Below are positions 37,668-46,414 of a DNA stretch of 64,000 bases, one piece after another. The notes beneath the pieces were generated by a model. The model worked only from the letters and a program-made list of their open reading frames with translations, searched no databases and had not been told where the DNA came from. How positions within the stretch are numbered: the stretch's first letter is position 1; each line of letters starts with the position of its first letter. The translations under genes were made by a program, and so were the position numbers. Source of the DNA: Rhodothermaeota bacterium MED-G19 (GTDB lineage Bacteria; Bacteroidota; Bacteroidia; Cytophagales; MED-G16). The stretch is taken from contig NTKI01000004.1 in assembly GCA_002457315.1 (NCBI GenBank), positions 34,748 through 98,747 on the forward strand, given 5' to 3'.

Positions 37668-38387
37668 TTATTTTAAAACTTGATTAAGCTCATACTCAAG
37701 CTCATCAATTATATTTATATATAGTCTAATGAAAGTAAGTTTCGTTCCTAGGTAATCATTGAGAACTATAAGGTTTGACTTTAATTTTTTATCATTATTG
37801 ATAGACTTGTAAAGTAAATTACAATATTTCTCAGTTGAAACTTTATTATCTGCGCCGGCAATGATTATATCTGGGTGATTAGTAGCTAGAAAAGAGACAA
37901 AGTCTTCTTTAAGTAGCTTCTCGTATTCAACTGTTGTCTTAACATAAGAAAAATAGGTGTTATGTAGCCTACTTAAAATTTCTTTTATTTTATCAGATCT
38001 AACAAATTTTAATGTTCCTGCATTAATCACAGAATAATACCTATTCATAGGTGGGTCAAATACTCTAAAATATATAAGGTTGAATTCTATGCTATTTTTG
38101 CTTGTAGTTAACTTTAAAAGTGAATCTACATTAAATCTCATACCATCTGCATCAAGAAACATTCTTAGAATTTGTCTGTCACTACTCCATCTATTTAGCC
38201 TCTCATCACAGTAACTCCTTATCTCATTAACCTCCATCTTCAAACTGTTAAGTACTTTAATTCTCTCATTTTCATTTTGATTATCTATAGAGATTTCATT
38301 TAACCAAAAAGAAACAGAGATACCTACTACAATTACTATAAATTCAAATAGATACTTGATAATGTACTTTTTTTTGAGATAAGACAT
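37668..38387 (-). CDS. DUF6090-like membrane protein
   Basis: A 239-aa protein with a basic N-terminus, one membrane helix (YLFEFIVIVVGISVSFWLNEI, residues ~12-32, long and with the trailing W.NE seen in the DUF6090 family) and a helical extracytoplasmic or cytoplasmic domain with Asp/Arg/Lys-rich segments. Members are abundant in flavobacteria, often many copies per genome, and uncharacterised. It diverges from the lipoprotein gene at 38462 across a short region. Family assignment is from the N-terminal motif only. Confidence 0.6.
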   Translation of the reverse strand: MSYLKKKYIIKYLFEFIVIVVGISVSFWLNEISIDNQNENERIKVLNSLKMEVNEIRSYCDERLNRWSSDRQILRMFLDADGMRFNVDSLLKLTTSKNSIEFNLIYFRVFDPPMNRYYSVINAGTLKFVRSDKIKEILSRLHNTYFSYVKTTVEYEKLLKEDFVSFLATNHPDIIIAGADNKVSTEKYCNLLYKSINNDKKLKSNLIVLNDYLGTKLTFIRLYINIIDELEYELNQVLK

Positions 38388-38461
38388 AATTCTTGGTTTT
38401 TTTAAAAATAAACAAAAATCTTCTTATTACATTAGTTAATATTTTTAATAAAAAACCGAAT

Positions 38462-38944
38462 ATGAGAAAATTACTAATTTTATTTATATCAATAGTGTTT
38501 GTTAGCTGTAACCAACAAACCTCAAATGTTGATAATGCAGAATGGTCTGGATCTATATCTGAAAATGATAATAAGACTCAGATTGTTAGAGATGTCATGC
38601 AATCGTATGTAGATAATAACATGGCAACTATGAAAGATCACTTTAATCCAGAAGCTGAAATTTCTGTTAATGATAACATCATTTCATTTGATGAGATGGT
38701 TGCGGGATTTGCATCAGGACACGAAAAATTTGATAACATCACGCATTCAAATGTTATTGCAACAACCATGTTTTATAACAATGGAAAAGTATTTACAAAT
38801 ACTTGGTATGATTGGAGCGGAATATCAAAAAACACTGGCGAAGAAGTTAATTTAAGAGGATATTGTTCCTGGGAATGGGATAATGATAAAATCGTTTCAG
38901 TTTACAACGCATTTGATCCGACGAAATACAATGAACATTTCTAA
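38462..38944 (+). CDS. Lipoprotein with NTF2/SnoaL-like domain
   Basis: The ATG at 38462 gives a 160-aa protein with lipoprotein signal (MRKLLILFISIVFVSC, lipid on Cys16); the longer frame starting at 38393 would hide this signal and is rejected. The mature part (VRDVMQSYVDNNMATMKDHFNPEAEISVND ending GYCSWEWDNDKIVSVYNAFDP, quoted discontinuously) has the alternating helix and strand pattern of the NTF2-like fold used for small ligand binding or catalysis. It is followed at once by a strong terminator. Function unknown. Confidence 0.7.
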   Translation: MRKLLILFISIVFVSCNQQTSNVDNAEWSGSISENDNKTQIVRDVMQSYVDNNMATMKDHFNPEAEISVNDNIISFDEMVAGFASGHEKFDNITHSNVIATTMFYNNGKVFTNTWYDWSGISKNTGEEVNLRGYCSWEWDNDKIVSVYNAFDPTKYNEHF

Positions 38945-38956
38945 AATTAATTAATT

Positions 38957-38982
38957 AAAAAGGCCTTTTTAAAGGCCTTTTT
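38957..38982 (+). terminator. Intrinsic terminator after the NTF2-like lipoprotein gene
   Basis: AAAAAGGCCTTT, 2-nt loop TT, AAAGGCCTTTTT: a perfect 12-bp stem with GGCC core and T-run, 12 bp past the stop codon. The symmetric A and T flanks would let it work in both directions. Confidence 0.85.
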
Positions 38983-38993
38983 AAAATCATTTG

Positions 38994-39089
38994 ATGTTAA
39001 AACATTTTATACCAAAAAAATTTAAGCTACCATTTAGAATAATAATAATCTTGGGTGTACTTATATTTATTCTATTTAGAAATACTTGA
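38994..39089 (+). CDS. Possible 31-aa single-pass membrane peptide
   Basis: ATG at 38994 opens a 31-codon frame (MLKHFIPKKFKLPF, then RIIIILGVLIFILFRNT) ending TGA 39087-39089. A basic N-terminus followed by ~16 hydrophobic residues is the usual form of a small membrane peptide. It lies just past a terminator and has no obvious promoter or homologue that I recognise, so chance is quite possible. Confidence 0.25.
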   Translation: MLKHFIPKKFKLPFRIIIILGVLIFILFRNT

Positions 39090-39099
39090 AAAAAAGAAT

Positions 39100-39669
39100 T
39101 TACATTTTAATACCCATAAAATGATTAACACCTATTGGTATTGGGTTTCCAGAAGCTCTTCTAAAGGCAACTATTTGGCCTATATGATAAAGAGAGTCTG
39201 ATATTGGTCCATGAAATAAATTATATAAATCAAATTGTTGCTTACCAAAAATAACCTTACTATTTGCAAAGTCAGATTCAGTAAATTCATCTAATTTATC
39301 AATACTATTTTTCAACAAATCAAGTGTATTATTTCTTAAATCATTGTATGATAAATCAGGATAAGATTTTGACCTAATAACTTCTTTATTGTGTAATCCA
39401 CTATTAATAATTATTGAAAGTCCATATATATGCTCAAGAGTTGCCCTTGTTGTGATACCTGACTCAGAAGGTTTATAATCAAGATCATTATTTTCTAGGC
39501 CTTCAGTAGCCCAGTAATACCTAAAACCTACACTATGGATAAACCTTGAGATAACAGCCTTGTTAGAATAATTTTCATCAAACTTTTTTATCTCATAAAA
39601 ATAATTTTTCTCTTGAGCTTCCATTTTAAAATTTAAAATAAAAAAAAATAAAATCAGATAATTTTTCAT
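39100..39669 (-). CDS. Exported DinB-family-like protein
   Basis: A 189-aa protein with signal peptide (MKNYLILFFFILNFKMEAQ) and a four-helix bundle resembling DinB/YfiT: FIHSVGFRYYWATEGL, TTRATLEHIYGLS, a later LYNLFHGPISDSLYHIGQIVAFRRASGN. Candidate metal-binding His are His in LEHIYG and the two in the LFHGPISDSLYHIGQ segment, matching the three-His triad of the family. Most DinB proteins are cytoplasmic thiol-dependent enzymes; the signal peptide makes this an exported variant. It lies 2 bp downstream of the MscS gene. Confidence 0.65.
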   Translation of the reverse strand: MKNYLILFFFILNFKMEAQEKNYFYEIKKFDENYSNKAVISRFIHSVGFRYYWATEGLENNDLDYKPSESGITTRATLEHIYGLSIIINSGLHNKEVIRSKSYPDLSYNDLRNNTLDLLKNSIDKLDEFTESDFANSKVIFGKQQFDLYNLFHGPISDSLYHIGQIVAFRRASGNPIPIGVNHFMGIKM

Positions 39670-39671
39670 AA

Positions 39672-40550
39672 CTATTTGCTTTTAATATGAACATCCCTTT
39701 GTGGATATGGTATTTTAATATTGTTTTCTTTGAATTTTTTAAATATTGCAAAATATATTTCACTTTTTAGGAATTCAGGTTTATCTGTATAACTAGAAGT
39801 CCAAATTCCTAACCTAAAGTCTAATGAACTATCACCAAAGTCATCAAAAAATACTTTTGGTTTAGGCTCCTTCTGTACATTAGGGTTTTCATCAGCAACC
39901 TCCAATAATAATTTCTTTACTATTTCAGGATCTTCATTATAACTCACTCCTACAGGCAATCTAAAACGAACTATTCTATTATTATGACTCCAGTTTATAA
40001 CCTGACTAGAGACAAATTCAGAATTAGGAACAATTATTGAAATATTATCATTTGTAACAATAGTAGTAGATCTCAATGAAATATTAACAATATCACCACT
40101 TACATCACCAACCTCTACTCTATCACCAACCTTTATTGGTTCTTCAACTAATATTGTTAAACCACTTATCAAATTATCGGTAACTTTTTGGAAACCAAAA
40201 CCAATACCAACACCTAAGGCTCCGGCTAATAAACTCAGGGCACTTAAATCAATACCAACAGCCTGAATTATAATTATCGTTCCTATTAACATCATAGTGA
40301 TTCTAACACCATTTGCTAAAGACTCTCTAAAGGACTTTTTAAGTTTAGATCTAGCAAGAATTTTATTAAGTAGAATTAATCTTACATTCTTTGATACAAC
40401 AATTAATAGATAAAAGCTGGCAAAAAATACAACTATAGTCCCAATACTTATTTCTGAATCACCAATTTTGAAGAGAGTTCTGTTGAAAATAAAAAGAAAT
40501 TCTGATAATAAATTTAAAACTCTTGAAAGAAAGTCATTGAAGTATTCCAT
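39672..40550 (-). CDS. mscS: Small-conductance mechanosensitive channel, MscS family
   Basis: Inner-membrane channel that releases solutes upon hypo-osmotic shock. The 292-aa protein has three membrane segments, the pore-lining Gly/Ala helix LSLLAGALGVGIGFGFQKVTDNLISGL, the beta domain with IKVGDRVEVGDVSGDIVNISLRSTTI and NDNISIIVPNSEFVSSQVINWS, then a mixed alpha/beta C-terminal domain. Length and order match E. coli MscS. It is preceded by a noncoding ~75 bp facing the divergent POT gene. Confidence 0.92.
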   Translation of the reverse strand: MEYFNDFLSRVLNLLSEFLFIFNRTLFKIGDSEISIGTIVVFFASFYLLIVVSKNVRLILLNKILARSKLKKSFRESLANGVRITMMLIGTIIIIQAVGIDLSALSLLAGALGVGIGFGFQKVTDNLISGLTILVEEPIKVGDRVEVGDVSGDIVNISLRSTTIVTNDNISIIVPNSEFVSSQVINWSHNNRIVRFRLPVGVSYNEDPEIVKKLLLEVADENPNVQKEPKPKVFFDDFGDSSLDFRLGIWTSSYTDKPEFLKSEIYFAIFKKFKENNIKIPYPQRDVHIKSK

Positions 40551-40626
40551 TTGAGAATGAAATTTAAAATTTAAAATTTAGAATATTAAGTTTCATAGAT
40601 TTTTTTTTATAAATTATGACGAAATA

Positions 40627-41949
40627 ATGGAAAATAATCAAAAAACCCTTTTTGGACATCCCTATGGTTTATATGTTCTTTTCTTTACTGAACTATGGGA
40701 AAGGTTTTCGTATTATGGGATGAGAGCTCTTCTTGTCTTGTTCTTAATTTCAGAGACAACAACTGATAATCCAGGATATGGATGGTCAGAAGTTGAAGCT
40801 CTAAAGCTTTATGGATGGTATACAATGTTAGTATATGTTGCTGGAATACCTGGAGGATTGCTTGCGGATAAAGTTTTAGGTCAGAAAAAGACCGTAATGT
40901 TAGGCGGTTTTCTACTTGTTCTTGGTCATTGTATATTGGCTATTGATAATATAAATGCATTTTATGCAGGTTTAGGTTTTATAATTTTAGGAGTTGGTGG
41001 GTTAAAACCTAATATATCAACAATGGTTGGAGGCCTTTACAATAAAGAAGATGACAGAAGAGATATTGGTTTCAAAATTTTCTATATGGGAATTAATATT
41101 GGTGCATTTCTTTCTGCAATAATTATTGGTGGTATTGGAGAGATATATGGATGGCATTATGGATTTGGTCTTGCAGGTATAGGTATGTTACTTGGTCAGT
41201 TAGTATTTATGTGGGGACAAAAATATTTAGTTGGTATAGGAGAATTTATTGGAAAAAATGATAACCCTAATAAAGATTTAATTGAAAAACCTCTTACAAA
41301 AGTAGAGAAAGATAGAGTTGTTGTCTTATTACTCTCCTTTCTAATTGTTGTAGTATTCTGGGGAGCATTTGAGCAGGCTGGTGGATTAATGAACATATAT
41401 GCCTTTGAGAAAACAAATAGAATGATTGAAAGCTTAAATTTTGAAGTTCCAGCTACTTGGTTTCAATCTTTAAATGCTGGATTTATTGTACTGTTCGCTG
41501 TGGCTGTTGGTAAATTTTGGGCTTGGTGGAAATCTCTTGGAAAAGAATCTGCTCTTTTATTTCAAATGGCTGTTGGTGTAATTATTATGGCTATAGGTTT
41601 TCTATTTATGAGTATGGCTTCATTAGAATTCCAAGACAAAGGGTCAAGTGCAATGTATTTTCTTGTATTTGCATATTTATTTCATACAATAGGTGAATTA
41701 TGTACATCACCAACTGCAATGGCATTAATAACAAAAGTTGCTCCAATTAAGTATGCATCTTTAATGATGGGTACCTATTTTGCGTGTACAGGACTTGGAA
41801 ACAAACTTGCAGCTTTTCTAGGTGAATGGGCACAAACTGCAGGTGAGTTTGAAATTTTCACTGGAATTTTCGTCTTTTGTTCTTTATTCGGAATATTGGT
41901 TATACTATTAATTAAGCCACTCAAAAGGTTGACACACGGTCTGGATTAA
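40627..41949 (+). CDS. POT-family proton-dependent peptide transporter
   Basis: Twelve-plus-helix major facilitator taking up di- and tripeptides with protons. The 440-aa sequence has the family signature FTELWERFSYYGMRALLVLFL at the N-terminus (ExxER motif), the GGLLADKVLGQKKTVMLGG loop, FYMGINIGAFLSAIIIG, and FHTIGELCTSPTAMALITKVAP. Many hydrophobic segments. It converges on the downstream unknown gene with no gap. Specific peptide preference cannot be told from sequence. Confidence 0.92.
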   Translation: MENNQKTLFGHPYGLYVLFFTELWERFSYYGMRALLVLFLISETTTDNPGYGWSEVEALKLYGWYTMLVYVAGIPGGLLADKVLGQKKTVMLGGFLLVLGHCILAIDNINAFYAGLGFIILGVGGLKPNISTMVGGLYNKEDDRRDIGFKIFYMGINIGAFLSAIIIGGIGEIYGWHYGFGLAGIGMLLGQLVFMWGQKYLVGIGEFIGKNDNPNKDLIEKPLTKVEKDRVVVLLLSFLIVVVFWGAFEQAGGLMNIYAFEKTNRMIESLNFEVPATWFQSLNAGFIVLFAVAVGKFWAWWKSLGKESALLFQMAVGVIIMAIGFLFMSMASLEFQDKGSSAMYFLVFAYLFHTIGELCTSPTAMALITKVAPIKYASLMMGTYFACTGLGNKLAAFLGEWAQTAGEFEIFTGIFVFCSLFGILVILLIKPLKRLTHGLD

Positions 41950-43194
41950 TTAATTTTCGTACCTTGACTTTATAATTTCTTTAATTCTATTTAGTGCTTT
42001 CTCTTCAACCTGGAGTTGAAGGTTTGGATCTAAAGGACGGGTTGTAGAATATCTTAAATAACCTTTTGGCAGTGCTCTTTTATCTCCTTTATAGGCAATA
42101 TAAGAGTTCTTATACTCATAATATTTTGATATTTTTTCATCTATAAATGAATTTCCATAGAGTGCGTCTGATATTGTTAAGTTCATCTCTAATCTTGCGT
42201 TACCATATAGTTCATAGACTCTTCCCTCAGCTGTTTTTGTTACACTCGTAGTTGTGCTATCATTTACTCTTTCTTTAACTTGAACTGAGTTTCTAAATGG
42301 TATTGAATTAATTACCTTTATATTATTGATGGTAAAGTTTATGTAAACTAACTCAAAAATTTCATCAATTATAGGATCTTCAGAATCAGACTGAACTAAA
42401 CTTTTAATGTAACCTGGATCCGAGTCTTGTAAATTAATAGGAACCTCGTTAACTAATGTTGAAGTAATATTTTTTGTAAAAAGTCTCTCAAAAATTTTAT
42501 CTCTAATTTGATCATGAAGCCTATTAAAATTATTGTTAGTATAGTTTTTTTTTGTGATTGCAATTTTTACTTTTCCTAATTCTAAAGTTTTTTTGATTAA
42601 TTCTTTCACATTTTCATAGTTATCTACATACGAATCAGATTTTACATATAATCTATAAGCTTTTCTATATTCATCTTTAGTAGGTGAAGTTGATTGAGAC
42701 AAAATTCTATTTGCCTCGTTATAAAAGTTTGCAGCAGTTATATTATTGTATTCGTTCAGAAGATTTTTCGAATTATTGATTTCGTTTGTAAAATCATAAG
42801 TATTCTCAGCAATAATATTTTTGTTTTTAAGTTTTACTTTTTGAGGAAAATATATTAATTCACTTTGAATTTGATTTAACCTATTGTAAGTAGTATAAAT
42901 TTCTTTCATCTGAATTGCAGATTGTTCGTCTTTATATGGAACAGCTTGATCTACTAATCTGGTTATTTTAGATAAGTTATTTGTGTTTGCTAAGCTTATT
43001 GATCTTTCAAAAAGTTTAGCAGCAGTCTTGAAGTTATTTTTAACCTGTAAAGATTTAATAGAATATATAGTTGCATTTATATAGTCACGTTCCTTGAACG
43101 CTTTATTTGCATCCCTGTTATATTCTCGATGATTTTGACCACTAATGCTATTTGAAAGAATTAATGATATACATAATAATAGGATTTTTTTCAT
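41950..43194 (-). CDS. Exported protein of unknown function with TPR-like N-terminus
   Basis: A 414-aa protein with signal peptide (KKILLLCISLILSNSISG). Residues ~25-190 are helical with a TPR-like spacing (NREYNRDANKAFKERDYINATIYSIKSLQV-type). The second half is an unrecognised beta-rich region (residues ~205-400, KVKIAITKKNYTNNN to PKGYLRYSTTRPLDP). No catalytic motif. Expected to be periplasmic or attached to the outer membrane by partners. No operon neighbour on its strand within 40 bp except the downstream convergent POT gene. Confidence 0.6.
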   Translation of the reverse strand: MKKILLLCISLILSNSISGQNHREYNRDANKAFKERDYINATIYSIKSLQVKNNFKTAAKLFERSISLANTNNLSKITRLVDQAVPYKDEQSAIQMKEIYTTYNRLNQIQSELIYFPQKVKLKNKNIIAENTYDFTNEINNSKNLLNEYNNITAANFYNEANRILSQSTSPTKDEYRKAYRLYVKSDSYVDNYENVKELIKKTLELGKVKIAITKKNYTNNNFNRLHDQIRDKIFERLFTKNITSTLVNEVPINLQDSDPGYIKSLVQSDSEDPIIDEIFELVYINFTINNIKVINSIPFRNSVQVKERVNDSTTTSVTKTAEGRVYELYGNARLEMNLTISDALYGNSFIDEKISKYYEYKNSYIAYKGDKRALPKGYLRYSTTRPLDPNLQLQVEEKALNRIKEIIKSRYEN

Positions 43195-43239
43195 TTATAC
43201 AATCTAGTATTAATTCGCATAATATTCAAAAGCTGTAGA

Positions 43240-44304
43240 TTAATTCATTGTCTCAATCTTTGAATTATCACAGTATAGTTCTCTCATTTTATCTACAGTT
43301 AGACAGGAATGAATAGGTATAATAGATACCTTTTGACCTATTTTAAGGTCTTCATTTTTTTCTAAATTTACAATACCATGTTCCTGAGAAAGGGACACTA
43401 TTTTTCCAATTTTATTATCTAAACTCCAGTGATCTCCTTGGTAGACATATCCATAGCATTTTTTTTCATTCTCTAAAATATAATCTTTTGAAAGATGAAC
43501 TGAACCACAGTAAATTAACATACAACTCCTGTCCTCATAAATAGAAACTATAGGACATACTACTCTCAAAGCAATATCATCTAATCTACATGAACCTATT
43601 TTGTACTGTGCTAAATCATAATAAATTAAATTACCAGGTCTTATCTCGCTAATAAAATCAGGATATTCTTCAATTATACTACATGAAGGAGTATCACCTA
43701 TTGAAATGTCAAGGTCTGGAAAAATATTATTTAGTTTTTCAAGTTTATTAATAGAATCATAGAATACCTCTCTTATTTCATCTTTAGAATTTGAATTATA
43801 AGTATTTCCAAAATGAGAAAGGAAACCTTTAAAGTTAATTTTATCTGATGAATCTAAAAGATTAGTGATTTTTTTAATTGATTCTATTTTATCATATCTT
43901 ATTCCTGCCCTTTTATAACCAACATCTATCTTTAAATAAACATTTATTTTATTTGAAAGTTTTTTATCTAAAATATCTATTGATTCATATGAATCAATTA
44001 AAATACTAAGACATACTTTATTTTGTAAAACCTTGATGTTATCTAATTCTAAAACATTCAATGGAAAAGCAATTAAAATATCATCCCACTCCTCAGAAAA
44101 GTATTTAGCCATAGATACTGATGAGACTGTGATTGATTTTATTCCAAATTTTTTAAACCATCTACCAACTTCTAAAGACTGGTGAGTCTTAAAATGAGGT
44201 CTAAATTTTATGTTATTTTTTTTTGCTATGGTATTAATTCTCTCGAGATTATCTAAACATTTTTGTTTATTAAGCAATAAAGTAGGTTTAATGACATCTA
44301 TCAT
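43240..44304 (-). CDS. D-threonine aldolase / D-serine dehydratase-like PLP enzyme
   Basis: Fold type III PLP enzyme of 354 aa. The N-terminal alanine-racemase-like barrel starts IKPTLLLNKQKCLDNLERI and carries FRPHFKTHQSLEVGRW with the PLP Lys (residue ~39), the typical KTHKS-like motif. The C-terminal domain has IPIHSCLTVD, whose His-x-Cys binds the metal in D-threonine aldolase and eukaryotic D-serine dehydratase. The known reactions are cleavage of D-threonine or dehydration of D-serine; which applies here is not clear. Stands alone on its strand. Confidence 0.8.
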   Translation of the reverse strand: MIDVIKPTLLLNKQKCLDNLERINTIAKKNNIKFRPHFKTHQSLEVGRWFKKFGIKSITVSSVSMAKYFSEEWDDILIAFPLNVLELDNIKVLQNKVCLSILIDSYESIDILDKKLSNKINVYLKIDVGYKRAGIRYDKIESIKKITNLLDSSDKINFKGFLSHFGNTYNSNSKDEIREVFYDSINKLEKLNNIFPDLDISIGDTPSCSIIEEYPDFISEIRPGNLIYYDLAQYKIGSCRLDDIALRVVCPIVSIYEDRSCMLIYCGSVHLSKDYILENEKKCYGYVYQGDHWSLDNKIGKIVSLSQEHGIVNLEKNEDLKIGQKVSIIPIHSCLTVDKMRELYCDNSKIETMN

Positions 44305-44370
44305 ATTGAAAGAAATTGATAATCTTATTAACCAATTATTATTTTTATTACTTAATATGCAAATAAAACC

Positions 44371-44940
44371 TTGGAAGAAAAAAATTTAATTAAAAATTTA
44401 AAACTACAAGACGAAGATGCTTTTAAATATCTTGTAGAAAACTATAAGGATTTTGTTTTTAATACCTGCATATCAATAATTCAAAATATTGATGATTCTG
44501 ATGACATTTCACAAGAGGTTTTTATTCAGATTTATAGATCAATTAATAATTTTAAGGAAAAATCAAGCCTGTCAACTTGGATCTACAAGATAACGGTATC
44601 AAAATGTTTTGAATATTTAAGATTTAAAAAGAGAAAAAAAAGATTTTCATTTTTAATCAATTTATTTAGAGATGACGGTACCGTCATTGAAATTCCTGAA
44701 TTTAAACATCCAGGTATAATTTTAGAAGAAAAAGAAAACTCTAAATTATTATTTGATGCTATTGATAAATTAAATGATGAACAGAAAACAGCATATGTAT
44801 TAAAGAACATTCAAGGATTATCTTATAAAAAAATATCTGATGTAATGAAAAAATCTACTTCATCAGTTGAATCATTAATATTTAGAGCAAAAAAAAATTT
44901 AAAAAAACATCTAGAAGAAAAAATGAACAACAAGAATTAA
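44371..44940 (+). CDS. ECF-type RNA polymerase sigma factor
   Basis: A 189-aa sigma factor with region 2 (FKYLVENYKDFVFNTCI, DISQEVFIQIYRSI, SLSTWIYKITVSKCFEYLR) and region 4 (LKNIQGLSYKKISDVMKKSTSSVESLIFRAKKNLKK). Start is a TTG at 44371, as no in-frame ATG lies before the conserved helix. It is followed by a beta-barrel gene, a one-helix membrane protein and a CpxP-like protein, all same strand with overlaps or short gaps, so the sigma factor probably controls an envelope response and may be held by one of these membrane partners. Confidence 0.88.
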   Translation: MEEKNLIKNLKLQDEDAFKYLVENYKDFVFNTCISIIQNIDDSDDISQEVFIQIYRSINNFKEKSSLSTWIYKITVSKCFEYLRFKKRKKRFSFLINLFRDDGTVIEIPEFKHPGIILEEKENSKLLFDAIDKLNDEQKTAYVLKNIQGLSYKKISDVMKKSTSSVESLIFRAKKNLKKHLEEKMNNKN

Positions 44941-44966
44941 TTAATTTTAGCATCTAATTTAACAGT

Positions 44967-45671
44967 ATGAAATACAAAATTTTATTTTACTTATTACTTA
45001 TTACTTATAATTCTTTCTCTCAAAACATTAATTTTGGATTAAGTGTTGGAACTGGTTTATCAAATCAAACATTAAGGTCTGAATCAAATTCTAGTACCGG
45101 GGCTGGTGTTGAATGGAATACAATAGGAGGTCTACCTTACAGAGTTGATTCCTATCTTGGTTACAATGCAGGCTTAATTCTTGAAATATATTTTGATTTA
45201 TCCACAGATCCTGTTGATGAAAAAATTATCAGTAGAAAAATTAGTTTAAAAACAGGAATAAACTATTCTTCACAAGGTGTTGTAGTTGAAGATGTAAACA
45301 TGACAAGGTTTGAAAATAATTTAACTTACCTGCAAATACCAATACTAATAGATTTCAAAATCCAAAAATTTAATTTTTTTATTGGTCCTCAGATTCATTT
45401 ATTACAAGACTTTTCTACTATCGAATCTCGATCAAGTAATTTAAGTTCTAATGCTACTAGTCAAAACCCTGGCTTTAAGTTTGAAAAAAAATATTTCTTA
45501 GAAAATGATCCTAACTTTGTTTTTGGATTAGGATATGAAATTTATGATGGACTATCATTACAAATTAAATCTTTGAGAAGTCTACAAAACATAACAAACA
45601 TTAGCGGAGAACAATGGAAAAACAGATCTTTTGAATTAACAGTTAATTACATATTAAATAACTTATTATGA
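44967..45671 (+). CDS. Outer-membrane beta-barrel protein in the sigma locus
   Basis: A 234-aa protein with signal peptide (KYKILFYLLLITYNSFSQ) and PorT-type features: INFGLSVGTGLSNQ, repeated aromatic strands, LQIPILIDFKIQKFNFFIGPQ and a terminal ...LTVNYILNNLL. It resembles PorT/OMP_b-brl_2 proteins. Ends 4 bp inside the next gene. It may be the target of, or a signal source for, the ECF factor just upstream; this is inferred from gene order only. Confidence 0.7.
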   Translation: MKYKILFYLLLITYNSFSQNINFGLSVGTGLSNQTLRSESNSSTGAGVEWNTIGGLPYRVDSYLGYNAGLILEIYFDLSTDPVDEKIISRKISLKTGINYSSQGVVVEDVNMTRFENNLTYLQIPILIDFKIQKFNFFIGPQIHLLQDFSTIESRSSNLSSNATSQNPGFKFEKKYFLENDPNFVFGLGYEIYDGLSLQIKSLRSLQNITNISGEQWKNRSFELTVNYILNNLL

Positions 45672-45973
45672 ATAAGGAAATAGAAAAAATTCTAAATAGT
45701 TCAAAAAATATACATCAAGTAAATACTAAACCGTATTTCTATTCCAGGCTTATATCAAAACTTGAAAAAGTCAATAGAAATGAAGTGTTTTACTTAAAAT
45801 ATGAAAGACCTTTTTTAATAACCATGGTAGTTTTTCTATTAGGTCTCAATTTTTTCTTTATTACTAGGAATAACGAATCAGCATCAATAAATACATATAC
45901 GATGGATATTGAAGAAATATACTTTGATTCTAATAAATCAGATATCATTAATTTTACATCAAATGAAGAATAA
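45668..45973 (+). CDS. Membrane protein, candidate anti-sigma factor
   Basis: A 101-aa protein: soluble N-terminal 45 residues rich in Lys and Asn with an ECF-adjacent helix pattern (EIEKILNSSKNIHQV, YFYSRLISKLEKV), a membrane helix at ~50-66 (FLITMVVFLLGLNFFF) and a short Asp/Glu-rich exported tail. The layout (cytosolic helix domain, one helix) is that of small anti-sigma factors, but no zinc-binding HxxxCxxC motif is present. Called on context. Confidence 0.55.
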   Translation: MNKEIEKILNSSKNIHQVNTKPYFYSRLISKLEKVNRNEVFYLKYERPFLITMVVFLLGLNFFFITRNNESASINTYTMDIEEIYFDSNKSDIINFTSNEE

Positions 45974-46397
45974 ACTACAGTACTTGATAATTGGTGTTTT
46001 GATAATATCAAATATCTTTTTCATATTTAATTCAAAAAATAAATCAGGTAGAATAAAAAATGAAGAATTTAGAAGAGAGATGAATTATCTAAGTGAACGT
46101 ATAGGATATAACAAAGAACAATTAGAGTTAGCTAAAGAAGAGTACAAGAGATATGACTCAATAAAAAGAAAGATTGAGAGAAGATTTAGAAGATTTGATT
46201 TAATTATAATGGATGATGTATCAAGAGATATAGATGATAATTCAATTAATATGTCAGATTATTATGATTTAGCTGTTGAACTTAATACAGAAAAGTTAAA
46301 TCACTGGATAAAGATTAGAGAAATCGCTAATGAAGATCAAGTTCAAAAACTTGATAGTATATGGTCCAGAATGAAAGAAAGAATCAGATCAAACTAA
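45963..46397 (+). CDS. CpxP/Spy-like periplasmic or membrane-anchored helical protein
   Basis: I choose the ATG at 45963 (144 aa, MKNKLQYLIIGVLIISN), which overlaps the preceding gene by 11 bp; the longer frame from 45909 has a non-signal extension. A single hydrophobic N-terminal helix is followed by a charged helical domain with the periodic RREMNYLSERIGYNKEQLE and YKRYDSIKRKIERRFRRF, resembling Spy/CpxP envelope sensors. The final gene of the ECF locus, probably inner-membrane anchored facing the periplasm. Confidence 0.6.
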   Translation: MKNKLQYLIIGVLIISNIFFIFNSKNKSGRIKNEEFRREMNYLSERIGYNKEQLELAKEEYKRYDSIKRKIERRFRRFDLIIMDDVSRDIDDNSINMSDYYDLAVELNTEKLNHWIKIREIANEDQVQKLDSIWSRMKERIRSN

Positions 46398-46414
46398 TAA
46401 ATTAATCTTAAATT

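Noticed and set aside
38393..38944. Longer form of the NTF2-like lipoprotein from 38393
   Set aside because: The extension (Asn/Lys-rich) precedes and disrupts a clear lipoprotein signal beginning at the ATG 38462.
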